Shown here piece after piece: positions 1-9,032 of a stretch of DNA of 64,000 bases. Position 1 is the stretch's first letter. Every line of letters starts with the position of its first letter. This DNA comes from Acidicapsa acidisoli. Lineage in GTDB: Bacteria; Acidobacteriota; Terriglobia; Terriglobales; Acidobacteriaceae. Location of the stretch: contig NZ_JAGSYI010000002.1 in assembly GCF_025685625.1 (NCBI RefSeq), positions 1,302,001-1,366,000 of the forward strand, in the 5' to 3' direction. Both the position numbers and the translations under genes were made by a program. The notes below the pieces were generated by a model that ran no database searches, was not told the origin of the DNA, and was given only the letters and a program-made list of their open reading frames with translations.

Positions 1-131
1 CCGCAGCCGAGAATGGCTCCGGTGAGGGTCTGGATCAGCCGCGCCGGTTCTTCCATCGTCCTGGCCCGCATCATCATAGCCCAGGGCGAATTCGGTTTTG
101 GTCCGGCTTTGGGTAGACGTATCGGATTCAT
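1..131 (-). other. Possible 5' end of a minus-strand gene cut by the window edge
   Basis: The minus strand is open from an ATG at 131 to the window edge, about 43 codons, with a run of three Met codons near residue 19 as alternative starts. The plus strand is also open here as far as 190, so the strand cannot be decided from this fragment. I do not recognise the product. The rest of the stretch up to acpS holds no other convincing gene. Confidence 0.2.
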
Positions 132-238
132 CCCTGCGTTTATCGGATCACTCCCGCGAGTCTTGACCCTCTGTACTGGGTTGCGACGTTGATGGCCCGT
201 TTTGGAACAAGTCACGATTGTGTTAGCCTCCAGGCAAG

Positions 239-649
239 ATGCTTGTCGGCACGGGAATTGACCTCACTGACATACACCGGATTCAGAAGTCGATCGATCG
301 CTTCGGCAGCCGATTTCTGGATCGCATATTTACGACCCGCGAAAAGGCCTATTGCCTGCGCAAACGCAATCATGCAGAGAGTTTTGCCGCGCGCTTCGCA
401 GCCAAGGAAGCCGCCGCCAAAGCCCTCGGCACCGGCATCAACTATGGCGTGAACTGGCTGGAGATTGAAGTGACCCGCGAGCCGAGCGGCCGTCCGGGCC
501 TCGAATTTCATGGCCGCGCCGCCCAAATCGCAGCCCGCCTGGGAGTCACCAACGCGGTTCTCTCCCTGACCCATTCCGACGCACTTGCGATGGCTAGCGT
601 CGCGCTGGAAGGCTCATCGGCGCGGCCTGCCGATCTCTTCAATTCATGA
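239..649 (+). CDS. acpS: Holo-[acyl-carrier-protein] synthase (AcpS)
   Basis: The product transfers 4'-phosphopantetheine from CoA to a serine of apo-ACP, which activates the carrier for fatty-acid synthesis in the cytoplasm. The 136-residue length fits AcpS. Residues 4-12 read GTGIDLTDI, with Asp8 as the expected Mg2+ ligand, and the second motif RFAAKEAAAKAL carries Glu57, the other metal ligand. The C-terminal half ends in the family's LSLTHSDALAMASV strand-helix. The ATG at 239 places the first motif at the very N-terminus, as is usual. It is followed by a 157-bp gap and an unrelated MCE gene, so it is probably transcribed alone or with genes upstream of the window. Confidence 0.95.
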   Translation: MLVGTGIDLTDIHRIQKSIDRFGSRFLDRIFTTREKAYCLRKRNHAESFAARFAAKEAAAKALGTGINYGVNWLEIEVTREPSGRPGLEFHGRAAQIAARLGVTNAVLSLTHSDALAMASVALEGSSARPADLFNS

Positions 650-681
650 TGTCTTCACAGATCTAATTTTTGTTCTGGTTT

Positions 682-720
682 TTGCTCTGGGTTCTTGCTT
701 CGGGTTCTTGCTCCGGGCGG
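682..720. repeat. 13-bp tandem repeat, three copies
   Basis: Three consecutive 13-bp units related to ttgctctgggttc start at 682, 695 and 708, with a degenerate 12-bp copy just before them. They lie in the acpS-MCE gap. Similar short triplications occur at several other gene borders in this window. Confidence 0.7.
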
Positions 721-806
721 CGAACTTGTTGAAGAACATAAGTATTTTAGGTATGCGGACTTCCGGTGCAGGTCTGGTATTCTCACTCAATTGAGGAACG
801 ATAGCG

Positions 807-1883
807 ATGCCGAGCCAGAAAGAACTCCGTTGGTCGCAGCTGAAGGTGGGTATTCTGACCCTTTTCGCGCTGGCCGCCCTCACCGCCATCATATTCATCC
901 TCTCTCGTTCGACCGGCGGGCTCTTTACGCGCAAGCTCAACCTGCGGGCGTACTTTGAAAACGCCAATGGGCTCAAGGTGGGGGCTCCCGTGACCCTGGA
1001 CGGCGTCACCATTGGCAATGTGGTCGGCGTGCGCATCGTTCCCCACCATGACCCGGATGCCGTCGAAGTGGTCTGCCGGGTTGGAACGACTTACCTGCCG
1101 TCGCTGCATACCGACTCCACGGTAGCGATCAATCAGGCCGGGGTGCTGGGCGATGCGTTCATCGACATCTCCTCCGTGCACGCCACGGGTCCTGAGCCCA
1201 AAGACAACGCAACCCTGAGCACCAACCCCATTCCCGGTATTCAGGACGTGATTCGGACCAGCCAGGATTCAATTCAATCCATCAATAAAGTAGTCGCCAA
1301 GGTCGGCGTCCTGCTCGACACGCTCAATTCCGGAAAGGGAACCGCCGGGATGCTGCTGAACGATCCGGAAGTGGCCAAGAAGATCTCTCGCACAATCGAT
1401 CAATTGCAGATTCTTTCGGCAAATATCTCCAGTGGAAAAGGCACTGTCGGCAAGCTCATCAACGACGACGATCTCTATAATCGTCTCGACTCCACCGTCG
1501 CCAAGCTGGATAACATCACGACCCGCCTCGACAACGGCGAGGGCTCGGCGGGCAAGCTGCTGAAAGACGAAGCTCTTTACAAGAACCTCAACTCCGCCAT
1601 CGCCAATGCGAACGAACTGCTTGCCAACATCAACTCCGGCAAAGGCTCTCTGGGCAAACTGGCGAAGGACCCGGCGCTGGCCAATAAGGTTGAGGAGACG
1701 CTTACGCACCTCAACGGCGTCCTGCAGGGAATGCAAGAGGGCAAAGGCACCTTGGGTCAACTGGCGCAGAATCGTTCGCTCTATGACAATCTGGACAAGA
1801 CGCTGAACGATACTGGCCAGTTGATCACAGCTATCCGCAAGGACCCGAAAACCTATCTGACGATCCACGTCAAGGTTTTCTAG
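807..1883 (+). CDS. MCE (MlaD-like) family lipid-transport protein with repeat tail
   Basis: MlaD/MCE proteins are periplasmic substrate-binding parts of lipid ABC importers that keep outer-membrane asymmetry. Here an N-terminal membrane anchor (about residues 14-32, FALAALTAIIFILS) precedes the MCE domain at about 45-125 (ENANGLKVGAPVTLDGVTIG). After residue 150 the chain has five copies of a roughly 38-residue repeat with the core G-K/E-G-T/S-x-G-x-L-x-x-D, predicted helical. The 358-residue length is well above E. coli MlaD because of this tail. No mlaE or mlaF gene lies alongside, so the partner permease and ATPase must be elsewhere. The start follows a purine-rich stretch (gaggaacgatagcg). 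Confidence 0.85.
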   Translation: MPSQKELRWSQLKVGILTLFALAALTAIIFILSRSTGGLFTRKLNLRAYFENANGLKVGAPVTLDGVTIGNVVGVRIVPHHDPDAVEVVCRVGTTYLPSLHTDSTVAINQAGVLGDAFIDISSVHATGPEPKDNATLSTNPIPGIQDVIRTSQDSIQSINKVVAKVGVLLDTLNSGKGTAGMLLNDPEVAKKISRTIDQLQILSANISSGKGTVGKLINDDDLYNRLDSTVAKLDNITTRLDNGEGSAGKLLKDEALYKNLNSAIANANELLANINSGKGSLGKLAKDPALANKVEETLTHLNGVLQGMQEGKGTLGQLAQNRSLYDNLDKTLNDTGQLITAIRKDPKTYLTIHVKVF

Positions 1884-2052
1884 AGAATCTTCATCAGCGG
1901 TTTTGAGCGTATCGGCTCATAGAAAAACAACACGAGCGACTACGTGTCTGCTCCGTGTTAATTTTCTATGGAGCAGTTCCTGCCAGATCGGCTGCCATAT
2001 CTAACGCGGACGGCCCTGCCCGATTCGGCTGCTCCCACCTCTGAGGAATCCG

Positions 2053-4191
2053 ATGAAACCTTCGTGCGTCTCCCGCTCCCGCCACGTTTTCGTTCTGCCT
2101 GCCTCAGCCTTGCTCGCAGCATTGTGTCTTTCGCCTGCCTCCGTCCACGCCCAGATCAGCCTGACCGATTTGAGCTTTGCTCCCGCAGATAACTCGGCTC
2201 CAACGCCGCCTCAGTCTGTGAAGAGCCTGGACCTCAGCGCCATCGACAAAACGGCCGATCCCTGCACCGACTTCTACCAATACGCCTGCGGCAACTGGGT
2301 CAAGAACAACCCGGTGCCCTCGGACCAGATACGCTGGGCGCGTTCCTTTTCTCTGCTTCAGGAGCGCAACCGCTATCTGCTCTGGCAAGAACTCGACAAC
2401 GCCGCCAAATCTCCCAAGACTCCCTTGGAGAAGAAGTTTGGCGATTACTTTGCCGCGTGCATGAATACCGACCTTGTGGAAACAAAGGGTCTTGCGCCGT
2501 TGACGCCCGCTCTGGACAAGGTCGCCGCCTTCTCGAACGCCAAAGAGCTTGCGGCGCTGATGGGAGAACTGCTCGCCGCCGGCAGTCCTGCTCCGCTTTT
2601 CCAGTTCGGAGTAGCCCAGGACGAGAAGGACTCCAGCAAGCAGATCGCGCAAGCCTCGCAGGGCGGGCTCTCGCTTCCCGACCGCGATTACTACATCAAG
2701 GACGACCAACGCTTTGTCACGATCCGCGAACAGTATGTGGCCCATCTGAAGAAGATGTTCACCCTGGCTGGCGATTCGCCCGAGAAGGCCGCCGCGGAAG
2801 CCGCCGCTGTGCTGCGCATCGAAACAGCTCTCGCCAAAGGCTCGACCAGCAGAACCGAGATGCGGCAGCCCGAGAATCGTTATCACATCTACACCATCGC
2901 AAAACTGGAAGAACTGTCGCCCAGCTTCGATTGGCCGGTGTATTGGAAGTCGATCAGCATCGGCAAATTCGATACGCTCAATGTCGCTACGCCTGAATTC
3001 TTCAAAACCGTCAACCAGCTTATCGAAACCGAGCCTGCGGATGCCTGGCGGGCTTACTTCCGCTGGCAGGTCCTGCACGTAGCGGCTGCCAATCTTCCCA
3101 AAGCCTTCTTCGACGAGAATTTCGACTTCTTCGGCAAGACGCTTGCCGGACAAAAGGAGCCGACTCCGCGCTGGAAGCAGTGCACTGCGATGACCGACCA
3201 GGCTCTCGGCGAAGCGGTCGGCCAGGATTGGGTCAAGGAAAACTTTCCTCCCGCGGCCAAGGCCAGCATGGACAAGCTCGTCGCAGCTCTCGAGAAGTCG
3301 CTGGGCGACGACATCAAGACTCTGCCCTGGATGGGCGACGAAACCAAGAAGGCAGCCGAGGAAAAGCTCAGCCTCATCCGAAACAAGATCGGCTATCCGG
3401 AAAAATGGCGCGACTACTCCGCTCTGGAGGTTGAGCGCAACGACCTGCTTGGCAACCTGCGGCGAGAGGCGGTCTTCAACCGCAATTACCGTCTGGCCAA
3501 GCTGGGCAAGCCCGTCGATGAAAAGGAGTGGGGCATGACGCCGCCGACGGTCAACGCCTACTACTCTCCTTCGATGAACGACATCAACTTCCCTGCCGGT
3601 ATTCTGCAGCCGCCCTTCTTCGACTTCACCATCGATCCGGCGGTGAACTTCGGCGGCATCGGCGTCGTTATCGGTCATGAGATGACGCACGGCTTCGACG
3701 ACCAGGGCAGCAAATACGACGGCCATGGCAATCTGCGCGAGTGGCAGACCGCCGAAGACCGCAAGGCCTTTACCGAACGCACAGACTGCGAAGCCACTGA
3801 GTACAGCGGCTTCGATGCCTCGCCCGCACACGATGGCCTGCCCGCGCAAAAGCTCAACGGCAAGCTCACCCTCGGCGAAAACACCGCAGACAACGGTGGC
3901 CTGCGCATTGCCTATATGGCGCTGCTCGACACGCTGGCCTCGGAGGGCAAGAGCATCGACGACAAGATCGACGGATACACGGAGGCGCAACGCTACTTCC
4001 TCGGCTTCGCGCAGGTCTGGTGCCAGAATCAGACCGACCAGTCAGCCCGCCAATCGGCCCTCACCGACCCGCACTCGCCCGGCCAATGGCGAACCAACGG
4101 CTCCGTTCAGAACTTCGAAGAATTCGGCAAAGCCTTCGGCTGCAAGAAAGGCCAGCCCATGTATCCTGAACATTCCTGCCGCGTCTGGTAA
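2053..4191 (+). CDS. M13 family zinc metallopeptidase (PepO/neprilysin-like)
   Basis: This secreted zinc endopeptidase probably cleaves short peptides in the periplasm or outside the cell. A signal peptide covers about residues 1-34 (hydrophobic LLAALCLSPASVHA, cleavage after the last Ala). The N-terminal M13 domain starts near DPCTDFYQYACGNW. The zinc site is HEMTH at 542-546, and the third ligand plus catalytic Asp lie in ENTADNGGL near 610. The chain ends in CRVW, the usual M13 C-terminus. The length of 712 residues is typical. It stands alone, followed by a strong hairpin. Function beyond peptidase cannot be read from context. Confidence 0.93.
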   Translation: MKPSCVSRSRHVFVLPASALLAALCLSPASVHAQISLTDLSFAPADNSAPTPPQSVKSLDLSAIDKTADPCTDFYQYACGNWVKNNPVPSDQIRWARSFSLLQERNRYLLWQELDNAAKSPKTPLEKKFGDYFAACMNTDLVETKGLAPLTPALDKVAAFSNAKELAALMGELLAAGSPAPLFQFGVAQDEKDSSKQIAQASQGGLSLPDRDYYIKDDQRFVTIREQYVAHLKKMFTLAGDSPEKAAAEAAAVLRIETALAKGSTSRTEMRQPENRYHIYTIAKLEELSPSFDWPVYWKSISIGKFDTLNVATPEFFKTVNQLIETEPADAWRAYFRWQVLHVAAANLPKAFFDENFDFFGKTLAGQKEPTPRWKQCTAMTDQALGEAVGQDWVKENFPPAAKASMDKLVAALEKSLGDDIKTLPWMGDETKKAAEEKLSLIRNKIGYPEKWRDYSALEVERNDLLGNLRREAVFNRNYRLAKLGKPVDEKEWGMTPPTVNAYYSPSMNDINFPAGILQPPFFDFTIDPAVNFGGIGVVIGHEMTHGFDDQGSKYDGHGNLREWQTAEDRKAFTERTDCEATEYSGFDASPAHDGLPAQKLNGKLTLGENTADNGGLRIAYMALLDTLASEGKSIDDKIDGYTEAQRYFLGFAQVWCQNQTDQSARQSALTDPHSPGQWRTNGSVQNFEEFGKAFGCKKGQPMYPEHSCRVW

Positions 4192-4252
4192 GCCTTCCCG
4201 GACGCTGCGTTCGTTGATGCGGAGTTGTCCGTCCTGATTTCAAACAAGTCTC

Positions 4253-4280
4253 GCTCAGGTCTCGAAATCGAGACCTGAGC
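4253..4280 (+). terminator. Perfect 12-bp hairpin after the M13 peptidase gene
   Basis: gctcaggtctcg at 4253-4264 pairs perfectly with cgagacctgagc at 4269-4280 across an aaat loop. There is no clear T run after it, so it may be a weak terminator or an mRNA-stabilising structure. It sits in the 341-bp gap before the first beta-propeller gene; the rest of that gap shows no gene. Confidence 0.55.
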
Positions 4281-4532
4281 CGCATTCCAACACGACTTCA
4301 AACGCCTGCCGATTTTCGCGATACCGGATTTTTCTCTGAAACGTCCAAAGCACAAGTAACTCCATGGGGTGACCGTTTTCAGGGCTTTCGTATCACCCCG
4401 CAACTATGCACAATGGCCCCGCACCTTCTACAATGCAGCGAGGGACCCCATACCCACCCAGCTCTGCTGCGGAACATGAAACCTGACGGTACGGGCGGAA
4501 AAGCTTGGGCTGGATCAGGACGAAGGAATCGC

Positions 4533-5951
4533 ATGACGTTCAGGAAATTCGGCAAGACAGTGCTGACCGCTGCCCTTAGCTCGGCCATCGTATTCAGCCT
4601 TAGCTCTTGCGTTCGTAGTTTTACAGTTGGCTATCTGTATGTAACGGGTACGAGCACAGCCCAACCCTCCAGCGCAGGAATCATCAGCGGCTTCAAAATC
4701 AATAACAATAATGGCAAATTGACTGCCTTGGATGGCCTGCCGGTCGCCAGCGGCGGAGCCAATCCCGTTCGCGCCGTCCTCCTGAGTGGCGGAAACTTCG
4801 TCTATGTCCTGAATCGCGGCACAAATTCGAGTGGTGGTTCGGTCTGCACAGCGACCGACCCATGCGGAAGCCCGAACATCACCGAATTCGCTGTCGGCGG
4901 CAACGGAATCCTGACTCCTCAAAACACCTTCTACACCCAGGGATTCAATCCCGTCCGTCTTATCTCGGATTCGACCGGAGCCTTTCTGCTGGCACTCGAC
5001 CAGAACGCGCCCGGCACCAATCCGGCCGCTCCCAGCAGCGCTCTCAATCCGAATCCGTACTGCGTGTCGCAACTGGGAACCCCGACCTGCGGCGATATCA
5101 CCATCTTCTCGATCAACTCGACCACGGGACGCCTTTCGCTGGTCACCAATGCGCAGCTGACCTCTTCAAGCGGCAGCCAGGTCACCTACTTCCCTGTTCC
5201 GGCGAATCCGATCGACTTCACCATGGCTTCGGGCTATGTGATGACGCTGGCCGGCGCGCCCAGCCCAAGTCCCACCTCTGTTGTCACCACTCCCACGCTC
5301 GGACAGACGGTTTACCCCTACACCTACAACTCCACCAACGGTCAGTTGTCGGAGAGCCAGAGCACGGTTCAATACATCACCAACGGCCTGGGTAACCCGG
5401 TTGGCCAGGGCACTGCGATTGTTTTTGCCGGCAGCAAAGTCTACGTTCTGGACAACGAAGTTCTCGCCAACGGCGTGCCCGGACAGATTCTTCCATACAC
5501 AGTCGGCACCAACGGCGCTCTCCAGTCGCTGGTCGGCGGCGCGGTGGCAGACGACGCCAGCGAGACCAACCCCGTTTACCTGATGGTGGAATCCAAGGCC
5601 AAGTATCTCTATGTAGCCAACCAGCAGGGCGCCAATATCAACGACGGGGCCGGCATCGTTGCCTACGTTATCGACCCAACCTCCAGCCAGCTCAGCGAGG
5701 ATTCCGGTTCTCCCTTCCTCGTTGAGCAAACAGGCGTCAGCTCACCGTCTGGCACTGGCGCTTCGCCTCAATGCATCTTGGAAGATCCTTCGAACCAGTA
5801 CGTTTACACGGCAAACGCAGGCGACTCAACGGTCACGGGCAAGGTTCTGGACCCGAACTCGGGTGCATTGACTCAGATGCAGGGCTGGTCCGGTCAAATC
5901 GGTATCAACGGACCCGCCACCTGGTGCATCGTAACCGGCCGCACAAACTAG
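4533..5951 (+). CDS. Beta-propeller lipoprotein, lactonase-fold family (copy 1 of 3)
   Basis: The start at 4533 follows gaaggaatc and gives a lipoprotein signal peptide (MTFRKFGKTVL... to a lipobox ending LSSC at residue 28), so the reading frame upstream to 4413 is not used. The mature part consists of repeated blades with signatures such as FVYVLNRG, KYLYVANQQG and YVYTANAG, typical of the 7-bladed YVTN/6-phosphogluconolactonase-like fold. Catalysis is not implied: in acidobacteria these are exported lipoproteins of unknown role. The gene is 472 codons and is the first of three adjacent paralogues on one strand, with a terminator between it and the next. Confidence 0.85.
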   Translation: MTFRKFGKTVLTAALSSAIVFSLSSCVRSFTVGYLYVTGTSTAQPSSAGIISGFKINNNNGKLTALDGLPVASGGANPVRAVLLSGGNFVYVLNRGTNSSGGSVCTATDPCGSPNITEFAVGGNGILTPQNTFYTQGFNPVRLISDSTGAFLLALDQNAPGTNPAAPSSALNPNPYCVSQLGTPTCGDITIFSINSTTGRLSLVTNAQLTSSSGSQVTYFPVPANPIDFTMASGYVMTLAGAPSPSPTSVVTTPTLGQTVYPYTYNSTNGQLSESQSTVQYITNGLGNPVGQGTAIVFAGSKVYVLDNEVLANGVPGQILPYTVGTNGALQSLVGGAVADDASETNPVYLMVESKAKYLYVANQQGANINDGAGIVAYVIDPTSSQLSEDSGSPFLVEQTGVSSPSGTGASPQCILEDPSNQYVYTANAGDSTVTGKVLDPNSGALTQMQGWSGQIGINGPATWCIVTGRTN

Positions 5952-5980
5952 CCTGGTCCGTTTGTGCCTCACCTCACGGA

Positions 5981-6010
5981 AGGGCCCGCCCATACGCGGG
6001 CCTTTCTGCT
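5981..6010 (+). terminator. Rho-independent terminator after propeller gene 1
   Basis: ggcccgc at 5983-5989 pairs with gcgggcc at 5996-6002 and is followed by tttctgct. A second hairpin (gcacaaac / gtttgtgc, 5941-5967) overlaps the stop codon. Together they suggest that the three propeller genes are transcribed separately. Confidence 0.7.
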
Positions 6011-6088
6011 AAACCTCAAACCTGGCAATCAGTCCGGACTCAGCAAAACGGGAACTGAAGTGCCAAAGTCTAACAACGAAGGAAACAC

Positions 6089-7402
6089 ATGAAGTTCGGC
6101 AAAGTCGGCCAGGTCGTACTGGTCTCCGCCATCGCACTCTCAGTGGCCACCTTATTTACCGCCTGCAGCACTCTGACCGTAGGTTTTTTGTATGTTCCCA
6201 CTACCCTACAAAACCCGGGGCAGATCGAAGTGTACGAGGTCAACTCGGAGTCCGGCGTCCTGCGTACCATCCCTACTTCGCCTTTTCCTTCCGGCGGAAG
6301 AAATCCCCTTGCGGAAGCCGTATCGCCAGACTTCAACAATCTCTATGTTGCCAATAACGAAGACAACAATATCGTCCAGTTCGGAATCGGAAACGACGGC
6401 AAACTTTATCCGCAAAGCACCGTGAATACTCCGGGCACCTTCCCAGTCGCTTTGGGCGTCAACGGCACCTATGCTTACGTTGTGGACAACCTCGGTCCAA
6501 CCGCCGGATGCAGCCTCACCAACCCCTGCCCCGGTTTGATCGCCGGCTATACCATCGCACCGCAGACCTCCACTGTGAACCCCGGCTCTCTGGGCCTTGC
6601 GCCGGCGAGTTGCGCTACCGTTCCGGCCCCGTCGCCGCTGCCTGACTGCACCGACGGCAATCCGATCACGAACAGCAACGGCCTGCCCTACGTGTCGTTG
6701 CAGCTAAGCGCCAACGATCAGACAGTGCTCACTCCAGCAGCGATCAACATCACGGCCAACGGCAACTACGTGTATGTGACAGCCTATAACCCCGCGACCA
6801 GCCCGTTTCAGGGATATCTCTTTGCGTTCTCCGTGGGTGCAGGCGGCAGCCTCACGCCGGTTCCGCTCGGCGCGAACTATCTGCTCAACGGGCAGTCCAC
6901 GCAGATGATTCCCCTTCCGGTGGGGTCTGAGCCAATCACCCTCACGAGTGATTCCGCCAGCCAGTACCTCTATGTCGTCGACGAATTGAAGAACCAGATT
7001 GACACATTCTCCCTGCAATCCGGAGGTTCGCTGACGCTTCTCGGAACCACTCCGACGGGAAACAAGCCCTCCGCAGCCGCCATGTTCAAGGACAGCTTTC
7101 TGTATGTCACCAATTCGCTCGACTCCACCGTCTCCGCATACTCCATTGCTTCGGGGAGCCTGACGCAAATTGCGAATTATGCCTCGTCGCTCAATCCTGT
7201 GGCGATTACAGTCGATCCGAAGAACATCGGATTTCTCTACACGGTGAACTATCTCGGCAACTCATTGAGTGGATATCAGATCAACCCCGCTACCGGAGTA
7301 CTCATCAATACCCAGGCAACTCCCTACCTGTCGTCAGCCCAGCCGTCTACCATCACCGGCATCCCTCACGGCGGAACTGCTACCAGCGGAACTGCCAAGT
7401 GA
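6089..7402 (+). CDS. Beta-propeller lipoprotein, lactonase-fold family (copy 2 of 3)
   Basis: This is a 437-residue paralogue of the preceding gene. The start follows gaaggaaacac. The signal peptide MKFGKVGQVVLVSAIALS ends in a lipobox around LFTAC (Cys26), so the protein should be lipid-anchored. Blade motifs are NNLYVANNEDNN, YAYVVDNLG, YLYVVDELKNQ and FLYTVNYLGNSLSGYQI, as in YVTN-type propellers. Its signal peptide is nearly identical to that of copy 3 and clearly related to copy 1, while the blades have diverged. No active-site assignment can be made. Confidence 0.85.
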   Translation: MKFGKVGQVVLVSAIALSVATLFTACSTLTVGFLYVPTTLQNPGQIEVYEVNSESGVLRTIPTSPFPSGGRNPLAEAVSPDFNNLYVANNEDNNIVQFGIGNDGKLYPQSTVNTPGTFPVALGVNGTYAYVVDNLGPTAGCSLTNPCPGLIAGYTIAPQTSTVNPGSLGLAPASCATVPAPSPLPDCTDGNPITNSNGLPYVSLQLSANDQTVLTPAAINITANGNYVYVTAYNPATSPFQGYLFAFSVGAGGSLTPVPLGANYLLNGQSTQMIPLPVGSEPITLTSDSASQYLYVVDELKNQIDTFSLQSGGSLTLLGTTPTGNKPSAAAMFKDSFLYVTNSLDSTVSAYSIASGSLTQIANYASSLNPVAITVDPKNIGFLYTVNYLGNSLSGYQINPATGVLINTQATPYLSSAQPSTITGIPHGGTATSGTAK

Positions 7403-7654
7403 TGCGCGCGAACCAAGCGGGTCCAACCTTTCATCGCGGAGATGACTCCTGCCGAAAGCGCGCGTCCAATCAGAGACTTATGGATTGGACCGCATTCGGC
7501 CAGCCGCCTGGTCGGGGGCCCGCGGGGACAGCAGGCAGCTAGCCCGGCAGGTCACTAGCCGAACGCCGTCTTGAGCTTTTACAATCGAGACGGACAACAC
7601 CTAACCCAGTTTGCATACGGCCAGGCGACAAATGGCCCACGATGAAGGAAACAG

Positions 7655-8884
7655 ATGAAGTTCAACAAAGTCGGCCAAGTATCACTGGTCTCAGCCATCG
7701 CACTTATACTGGCCAGCACATTTACAGCGTGCAATCCTGTCACGATTGATTACGTATTCGCTGCCGGCAACAAGGAGAATCCCGGGCAGATACAGACATT
7801 CCTTGTCGACCGCGTCTCCGGCGCCCTGAGCGTTCAGGGCTCTACGATCTCCTCCGGCGGCGTTGATCCGGTCTCCATGGCTGTTTCGACGGATTTCGCG
7901 AATCTCTACGTCGCCAACCAGGGCGACAGTTCCCTGGTGCAATTCAGCATCTCGAGCAGCGCTGCGCTCGCATCGGTAAGTACCATCACGCTAAGCAGCG
8001 AAGGAAATACTCCGGTTGCAATCTCCATGAATGCCGCTGGAACCCTGCTCTACGTTGTCAATAAGTACCAGCCGGGCTGCAGCACCGCTGTGACCGGCGC
8101 TACGACCTGCAACGGCGGCGCGCTAGCCGTATTCCCAGTGAGCACGACTGGGGCGCTGGGTACGCCAGTCACCAACGGCAGCCTCAACTACTGGCCTGTC
8201 GGCATCAATCCGACCGCCGTGAATCCCCTCGCCAGCGGAGCGGCGGTCTATGTCTCCACCTACGATCCGACAGCAGGCCTCGGATATCTCTACGGATTCA
8301 CCTCGACCAGCGCCGGCGCTCTGGCATCCGTCGTTGGCAACGCCAAGATCAGCGGTACACCCTTCTTTGCAGGCGTAAAGCCGGTCGGCATCGCCAGCAC
8401 CCCAACCAGCCGCTTCGTCTACGTCACTGACTTCGCTCAGAACGAACTCATTGCGTACAGTGTGCTCGGCAATGGTGTTCTCCAACCGCTGATCAATGGT
8501 CCGTTCAAGACAGGCAACCAGCCGTCGGCGATCACCGTCGATCCGCGGGGCATTTTCATCTACGTCTCCAACGAATTGGATAACTCCGTCTCGGCTTATG
8601 ACATCGCCTTGCCCACAGGAACTCCCTCTGCGGCAGTGAACACCACAGGCAGCGCGACCAACGTCACGGGAACGCAGCCGGTAGCTATTCTCGTCGATCC
8701 CGGTTATGGACGCTATGTCTATACCGCCAACTTCCTCGATAACTCGGTCACCGGGTTTCAATTGAACGCCAGCACCGGAACGCTTGCCCCGGCACAGAGC
8801 GGTCCTTACCCGACAGTTGGACAACCCGCTGCACTCGCGGCCATACCGCACGGCAACCACTCCATCGAAGTCGACCAGCCGTAG
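7655..8884 (+). CDS. Beta-propeller lipoprotein, lactonase-fold family (copy 3 of 3)
   Basis: This third paralogue has 409 residues. It starts after gaaggaaacag, a ribosome-binding context almost the same as copy 2, and its signal peptide MKFNKVGQVSLVSAIAL ends at a lipobox near TFTAC (Cys26). Blades contain NLYVANQGDSS, FVYVTDFAQNE, FIYVSNELDNS and YVYTANFLDNS, spaced 45-60 residues apart. A strong terminator follows. The 252-bp gap before it has no gene. The role is unknown; a ligand-binding or scaffold role at the cell surface is as likely as enzymatic activity. Confidence 0.85.
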   Translation: MKFNKVGQVSLVSAIALILASTFTACNPVTIDYVFAAGNKENPGQIQTFLVDRVSGALSVQGSTISSGGVDPVSMAVSTDFANLYVANQGDSSLVQFSISSSAALASVSTITLSSEGNTPVAISMNAAGTLLYVVNKYQPGCSTAVTGATTCNGGALAVFPVSTTGALGTPVTNGSLNYWPVGINPTAVNPLASGAAVYVSTYDPTAGLGYLYGFTSTSAGALASVVGNAKISGTPFFAGVKPVGIASTPTSRFVYVTDFAQNELIAYSVLGNGVLQPLINGPFKTGNQPSAITVDPRGIFIYVSNELDNSVSAYDIALPTGTPSAAVNTTGSATNVTGTQPVAILVDPGYGRYVYTANFLDNSVTGFQLNASTGTLAPAQSGPYPTVGQPAALAAIPHGNHSIEVDQP

Positions 8885-8923
8885 GTCAGCTTCACTTCAA
8901 ACGTAAGCTGGTTCGAAAACAGC

Positions 8924-8960
8924 AAGGGCAGTCTCCCCATCCGGAGACTGCCCTTTTGCT
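8924..8960 (+). terminator. Rho-independent terminator after propeller gene 3
   Basis: aagggcagtctcc at 8924-8936 pairs perfectly with ggagactgccctt at 8943-8955 and runs into ttgct. It lies between convergent genes and could stop transcription from both sides. Confidence 0.85.
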
Positions 8961-9032
8961 TTAGCTGCCCCTTGGTTCGGGAAGCCAACCTTACTGAATC
9001 GTTGCTTCACTTCCCCGGAGAAATTCCGCGAG

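Noticed and set aside
2104-3990. 628-residue open frame on the minus strand
   Set aside because: It is the mirror of the M13 peptidase gene, whose zinc motif, signal peptide and C-terminus are unmistakable.
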